Of a stretch of DNA of 64,000 nt, positions 60,631 to 64,000 are shown piece after piece; the stretch's first letter is position 1, and every line of letters begins with the position of its first letter. The stretch lies in the NCBI GenBank assembly GCA_013400155.1, contig VXBM01000001.1, forward strand, positions 2,009,367 through 2,073,366, written 5' to 3'. This stretch comes from Helopsaltes ochotensis. Its lineage: Eukaryota; Chordata; Aves; Passeriformes; Locustellidae. A model generated the notes under the pieces. The model was given only the letters and a program-made list of their open reading frames with translations, was not told the DNA's origin and made no database searches. The position numbers and the translations under genes were made by a program.

Positions 60631-63197
60631 GAAGAACAGAGTTGTCTTGTCAGCTTTGTTTTGCCAAATCTGAAACTTTCGTTTCTGTAAGAGGCTCTAG
60701 TAATAGAAGAGGAGGATTAACTTTGGTGAAGGTAGTAGCATCTTGTTGAATACAGAAGTGTCTCTATAGAATGTCAGAAATTTGCATTTTGTTTTACCTG
60801 AAGGTTTTGGCCATAAAGAACACATCATGGTTTGTCAGGTGAAGGGGATGAGCTTCTGCTTGGTTTTGCAGAAGTGAGCATGTGTGTGAGACTTCCTTGG
60901 TCCGGGCTAAAAGCTCTGTCCTGGGGAGGAGGGCATGGGTGCACTGTGCTAGGCAAATTGAAGCACAAGGGAGTGCACTTGAGGCTGTGCAGTGTCGATG
61001 TGACCTCTTTGGACTGAGATGACTTTTGCAGAGAGATGAAAATGCAAAAGATGTCAAAGGTATGCAGTGATGGAAGTCTGTTGTCCCTGTGAGACAGACA
61101 TGAACTTATTTTTCAAATTACTTTTACTTTTTTTTTCCTAATGTTTATATTTGTGTTACAAAGTGGAATATTTGTTAAAGAAGCATTGTCAGTGTATTGG
61201 TAGAAACAGTTGCATCTGTAAATTTCCTTTAGCCTGTTCATGCACTTTTGTGTTAGAAGTTGACATTTTATTGCTAGAACTACAGTGTAAATGTGAGTAG
61301 TAGTACATCATTTCTGGTTATACAGGAGGTTAGAGTTAGAGTCTTGAGGTGGGCAAACTGCATGCTCAGAAGTGCGTTTGTAAGAAATACATTTGAAGGA
61401 AATAGTTTGGCTTTGGAGCCAGTGTTTGCTGGTGTGCATGGTTTTGTCTCTAATTGGGAAAGATATGAGGTGTCCAGTCATAGGCTCCATCAGCATGGAG
61501 ACGCTAAGCCTGCTTTGTATTCACCCCTCTCGCTCTGCCAGTGGCTGTGTGAAACCTGCCCGGGGGCTGTTTACAGTGCACCTCTAAAGCAGAATCCTAA
61601 TTTTGGTGACTAATAGCCAGAGCATGTGGCTCCAGCACCCCCCAGCTGGCAGCAGGCTCTGCCCTGGTTGTGAATGTAGTTAGGTGGCCCCCAACTGTTT
61701 ACAAGACAGCAGAGGTGAGATCTTTGATTGACAAGTCAGAAATGCATTAGATCATTCCTCTGCCAGTCTCTGGTTCATGCTGTTAAAAATGTCAGCCTCT
61801 CCAAGTTTGAATGGCAGCCTGAGGGCCTCAGAAGCTTTTTGTTTTCTGAGATGGAAACACAAATTGGATGTGTGCCTGAGCGCTTCATCCTGGGCTGTAA
61901 TTTCATCTTTTAGCTAAGAACCACAAGGTACATGAGCAAAGCACCCTGTAAACAATAATACTGAGGAAAAAAATAAACAAGGTCGTGTTTCTGGTACGTT
62001 GATCCACTGGTGTCCTGACCTCTATCACGTTGAACATCTCCACTCTGATTGCTGTTCCCTTTGGCATTACAATGAGAGGAGATAGACTGACACAGGAGGC
62101 AAAGATTTAAAGTTGCAGTGCTGTTGCACATTCCTTGTATTGGCTATGAAATATTGAACTGCCACAATGTGACACCTGGTTTTTTAAGCAAAGTTTCCTG
62201 TTGGAGGTGTTCAGCAGCAGTCTTTTCTGGTTTTCCTTATTTTACCACCTGTCAGGAGCAATTATAAAGGCATATGAGATGATACAAAAAGGAGCAGAAA
62301 TGAAGCCATATCACATAATTTTTGTGTTTGACTCCAGCCCCATTTGTAGCTCAGACTTTTGGGAACTTCACTGTAGGAAGACCATGGTGGTTAACCTGGC
62401 TGGAGATTTCTCTAAATGAAGTGCCCAGTGACTACAGAAGAGCTTTCTTAAACATATTTAGGATTTATCCCTCTTTAAATCTGGTGACCTTGTCTGGCTG
62501 GTGGTGTGACCTGTGCAGAGGCTGAGTGATGCTGGGGAGCCCACCAAACTCAGGGAGTTGCCAGGGTATGCTCCACGATCTCAGCTCTCGGGTAATAGCA
62601 ACAGCAAGAGATATTTTCCTCCTTTCAGGTGGCAAAGAAATGAACGGGACTAGAAAGAAATCTTTGTTTGTGGGTCAGTGGGATAGTTTTGCTTGTTTTT
62701 TGTAGCACGTCACTGATTTCTAATTACATTGAGAATTGCATTTAGTAACAGAAATCAGCATTTGTTCTGCAGCCACATTGATCCTTAAAAGTTCCATGTG
62801 CTTTTATTACCTCTTTAATCTGAGTATCAAGAAGTGTGACAGCGTCTCTCACTGAGAAGTACCACCCCAGTGTGTCCAGCACAATGGTTAATTTAAACTG
62901 CATTTTATCTACAAGGCCTCCCCCTCCTTCAGCCTCTGTAGTGATGGTCCGGTTACTACTAATGTGCTTTTCTCGCTAAGGCGAGGGCAAGAGTTCTAGC
63001 ACACTAGCACCAGTTTGGCTGTTTGGTTTGAAAAATGAAACAAAACTCATCCGAGTTTTCCTTCCTCCCTCGTTAGGAGTCAGGAAGGTGTGTAAAGCCG
63101 TAGTGACAAACAGCATATGCAGCGCCGCGTTGGAGGCATACAGGTATCTTTAAAGCTAGCTCCGGTTCCTCAGGATTGCGAACATCTGCTTGGAGGT

Positions 63198-63267
63198 ATT
63201 GTGGAGCTCCACAATGCACTAATTGAATTACTCTTTTCTGGAGTTGCAGGCTGCGCTAATTGAATTA
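63198..63267. promoter_or_regulatory. 18-bp palindrome and two homeodomain-dimer sites
   Basis: ATTGTGGAGCTCCACAAT (63,198-63,215) is a perfect 18-bp palindrome. TAATTGAATTA occurs at 63,220-63,230 and again at 63,257-63,267; it fits TAAT-N3-ATTA, the P3 site bound cooperatively by paired-class homeodomain dimers. The cluster directly abuts a CpG island. Binding is inferred from motif only. Confidence 0.6.
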
Positions 63268-63269
63268 GA

Positions 63270-63425
63270 AGGGGGCCGTGCGTGTGCGCGCTGCGGCGCG
63301 GGCGCGGCGCGGGGCGGGGGCCGGGCCATGGCGCGGACTGTGCTGCGCTCCCCCGGCCGCGCCCGGAACTGCAGCCCCGGGGCTCCGCCGAGCGCCGCAG
63401 CCGCGGGGCCTTGCTACTTCAAAAG
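63270..63425 (+). promoter_or_regulatory. Short dense CpG island in BTRC intron 2
   Basis: About 27 CpG dinucleotides fall within roughly 150 bp (for example GTGCGCGCTGCGGCGCGGGC and CCGCCGAGCGCCGCAGCCGCG), in an otherwise AT-rich, CpG-depleted intron. It could be an alternative BTRC promoter, the start of a non-coding RNA, or a CpG-rich enhancer. An ATG at 63,328 has a strong Kozak context (GCCATGG) and opens a 56-codon frame to 63,498, rich in Ala, Pro and Arg and unlike any protein I recognise, so I do not call it a gene. Possible donors nearby are weak. Confidence 0.6.
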
Positions 63426-64000
63426 CGTTTCAGCGACTCTTCCGTGCTGCCCCGATGTCTACATCTTTGTCCCTTTCTATGGAGAAAGGAGGCTCTGAGG
63501 GTACCCCGCTGCAGCCTCCTCGCATCCAGTCACAGATGGTCCAGGGCGTTTAGATCCGGCGTAGTCCCTGTAAATCGTTCCATTATCACTTCGGATTTGA
63601 TGCCTCCACAGGCAGTGAGGGCTTCGGGGGGAGCCGGTGGCACAAGATCAAGTTGTACCTATTTGTTCACAACTGGCAAAGAGATAACACCAATAATTTT
63701 GATTTAAAAATGCAAATACGGAATTTTACCACAAATTTGGAGAAGTCATGAAATACTTTCTTATCCAGCATCTAAATTTAAGCCAATGTTAGAATTCAAT
63801 CATTCTTAGGAAATATGCAGAGATAGTTCTGAATATTCTGTATAAGGAGAAGAAAATAAAATATTTCTTCATTGAAATAAGGTGAACACGTGCAAAATTT
63901 CAGGCAATCAACCCAAACACTCTCAGTAGAAATGCGCTTGCTAAATCCTAAAATTCATAGCTTGAAGAAGTACTTTGCTATACTGTGTCAGGTGGGTTTC

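Larger units (their letters stand above)
57348..64000 (+). other. BTRC: BTRC intron 2, 5' part
   Basis: The intron begins with GTACTT after exon 2 and runs past the right edge. I searched for an exon encoding the NSSERED-type continuation and did not find one, so at least 6.6 kb of intron 2 is present. It contains a candidate enhancer near 58.6-59.05 kb, a retroposon-tail-like relic near 60.6 kb and a short dense CpG island near 63.3 kb. The rest shows only chance frames. Confidence 0.85.

Noticed and set aside
63328..63498. 56-codon frame starting at the strong-Kozak ATG in the intron-2 CpG island
   Set aside because: Composition is explained by the CpG island and no homology is recognised; kept only as a note under the island.

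Overview
The window looks like avian nuclear DNA. The evidence is a clear antisense copy of the 3' end of a CR1 retroposon near 10.05-10.20 kb, a second decayed one near 50.3 kb, low interspersed-repeat content, and one recognisable vertebrate gene with long introns. I did not establish the species. A 5-base run of N at 56,372-56,376 marks an assembly gap.

The only protein-coding gene I can support is BTRC (beta-TrCP1, the F-box/WD40 substrate receptor of the SCF ubiquitin ligase), on the + strand and only partly inside the window. Coding exon 1 (31,710-31,757) encodes MDPAEAVLQEKALKFM and sits in a strong CpG island. Coding exon 2 (57,240-57,347) is a 108-nt, 36-codon cassette that matches the N-terminal segment found in the long vertebrate isoform and absent from the short one. 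Intron 1 is 25,482 nt. Intron 2 runs off the right edge, so the dimerisation domain, F-box and WD40 repeats lie outside the window.

Layout. 1-31.2 kb is gene-free as far as I can tell, with moderate GC. It holds scattered AT-rich blocks that look like conserved non-coding elements, two small CpG-rich patches (12.4 and 15.6 kb), several G-quadruplex motifs, a GT/GC microsatellite, a 73-nt pure pyrimidine tract, a small hairpin family and a CR1 remnant. In other vertebrates the flank 5' of BTRC faces LBX1, so these blocks may be LBX1/BTRC regulatory DNA; that is inference from synteny, and LBX1 itself is not in the window. 31.2-32.0 kb is the BTRC CpG-island promoter, with NRF1-like and ZNF143-like motifs. 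31.76-57.24 kb is intron 1, clearly more AT-rich, with candidate enhancers (one carries two RFX X-boxes), ancient MIR-like SINE relics, and low-complexity tracts. 57.35-64.0 kb is the start of intron 2, which contains a second, short but dense CpG island at 63.27-63.42 kb. That island is preceded by a perfect 18-bp palindrome and two identical homeodomain-dimer motifs, and is a candidate alternative promoter.

Nearly all other open reading frames in the window are chance frames. The most interesting items are the intron-2 CpG island with its motif cluster, the paired X-boxes, and the hairpin sequence shared by 5.8 and 9.3 kb.
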